Positions 5,026-5,426 of a DNA stretch of 5,426 bases are shown piece after piece. The notes under the pieces are model-generated. The model saw only the letters and a list, made by a program, of their open reading frames with translations. It did not search any database and had not been told where the DNA came from. This DNA comes from CAYJOG01 sp964371695 [NCBI: uncultured bacterium]. GTDB taxonomy: Bacteria; CAYJOG01. Location of the stretch: NCBI GenBank assembly GCA_964371695.1, contig CAYJOG010000219.1, forward strand, positions 1-5,426. Reading direction: 5' to 3'. Position 1 is the first letter of the stretch. The number at the start of each line of letters is the position of its first letter. The translations under genes were made by a program, and so were the position numbers.

Positions 5026-5376
5026 ATGTTTGACCCCAACCAGCCCATTCTCAACGCCCAGGTGGTGGAACACTTCCAGGAGGTGTATCACGCCATTGCA
5101 GACCCCACCCGGCGGTCGCTGCTGGAAAGCCTGCTGGAGGGAGAAAAAGACGTCAACACACTGGCCAAGCCTTTTGACATGTCCCTGCCCGCCATCTCCC
5201 AGCACCTGCGCATTTTGCGCACCGCCGGTCTGATCCAAAGCCGTAAAGACGGCAACCGACGCATTTATTTCCTCACGCCAGAACCTTTGATTCAGGTGCA
5301 ATACTGGCTGGCCTCGCTTCAGCGGCCCCTGGTGTTTGACCGGGGAAAAACCCTGCACCTGCACAAAAAGAAATGA
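5026..5376 (+). CDS. ArsR-family winged-helix transcriptional regulator without metal cysteines
   Basis: This 116-residue protein is of normal ArsR/SmtB length. 'AIADPTRRSLLESLLEGEKDV' spans helices 1-2 (about 24-43); the helix-turn-helix covers 44-66 with recognition helix 'SLPAISQHLRIL' (53-64); the wing 'SRKDGNRRIYFLT' is at 72-84; and the C-terminal helix (87-100) would make the dimer. There is no cysteine in the whole protein, and the metal box ELCVCDL is replaced by DVNTLAK. It therefore probably does not sense arsenite, cadmium or similar ions through the classic site. The 'ADPTRR' opening resembles the non-metal SdpR-like branch. The tail HLHKKK is basic with two histidines. ATG 5026 is the first Met before the conserved region. 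No ribosome site is seen before it (CGGGA lies 20 bases away), so it may be weakly translated or leaderless. It diverges from kdsA; the 50 bases after its stop hold nothing I can identify. Confidence 0.88.
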   Translation: MFDPNQPILNAQVVEHFQEVYHAIADPTRRSLLESLLEGEKDVNTLAKPFDMSLPAISQHLRILRTAGLIQSRKDGNRRIYFLTPEPLIQVQYWLASLQRPLVFDRGKTLHLHKKK

Positions 5377-5426
5377 ACTGCTGCTGAAGTTAGCCTTGCC
5401 GTTTGTCGGGGCAAAATTTAGAGCAT

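Noticed and set aside
5396-5414. Terminator after the ArsR-type gene (TTGCC/GGCAA)
   Set aside because: The stem is only 5 bp with a 9-base loop and is followed by AATTTA, not a T-run. The window ends too soon to judge.

Overview
The window comes from a moderately GC-rich Gram-negative bacterium. KDO-8-phosphate synthase (lipopolysaccharide core synthesis) and an exported protein with an outer-membrane beta-barrel appearance both require an outer membrane. I cannot place the organism more finely from sequence alone.

Five of the six confident genes lie on the minus strand, so read them from right to left. kdsA (4536 to 3676) runs directly into rsmA (3701 to 2817) with overlapping ends. A 274-base stretch follows (2816 to 2543); it holds several small hairpins and one doubtful 92-codon reading frame whose two ends exactly touch both neighbours. 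Next is a MobA-like nucleotidyltransferase gene (2542 to 1772). A 215-base intergenic region (1771 to 1557) carries a long inverted repeat whose core is a perfect TGTGA-N6-TCACA palindrome, as in CRP-family operators, and a weak sigma70-like promoter. Then come an exported barrel-like protein (1556 to 678, TTG start) and, 63 bases further on, an exported FecR-domain protein (614 to the window edge, incomplete). These last two form a likely cell-envelope operon. The sixth gene, an ArsR-type winged-helix repressor (5026 to 5376), is on the plus strand and diverges from kdsA.

The most unusual segment is the 489-base divergent gap between kdsA and the ArsR gene. The kdsA-proximal part (4556 to 4715) is built almost entirely of five back-to-back hairpins, separated by 0 to 3 bases: an 18-bp palindrome, an 8-bp stem, a 13-bp interrupted stem, a GC-only stem, and a 13-bp AT-rich stem. 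A smaller sixth hairpin follows. The block starts 19 bases from the kdsA start codon and is flanked by a 5-base direct repeat. The remaining part (4741 to 5025) is visibly AT-rich, unlike the rest of the window.

Functionally, the minus-strand block combines LPS sugar synthesis (KdsA), ribosome maturation (RsmA), an unassigned nucleotidyl transfer step, and an envelope pair (barrel plus FecR). No complete mobile element, tRNA, rRNA or CRISPR array was seen.
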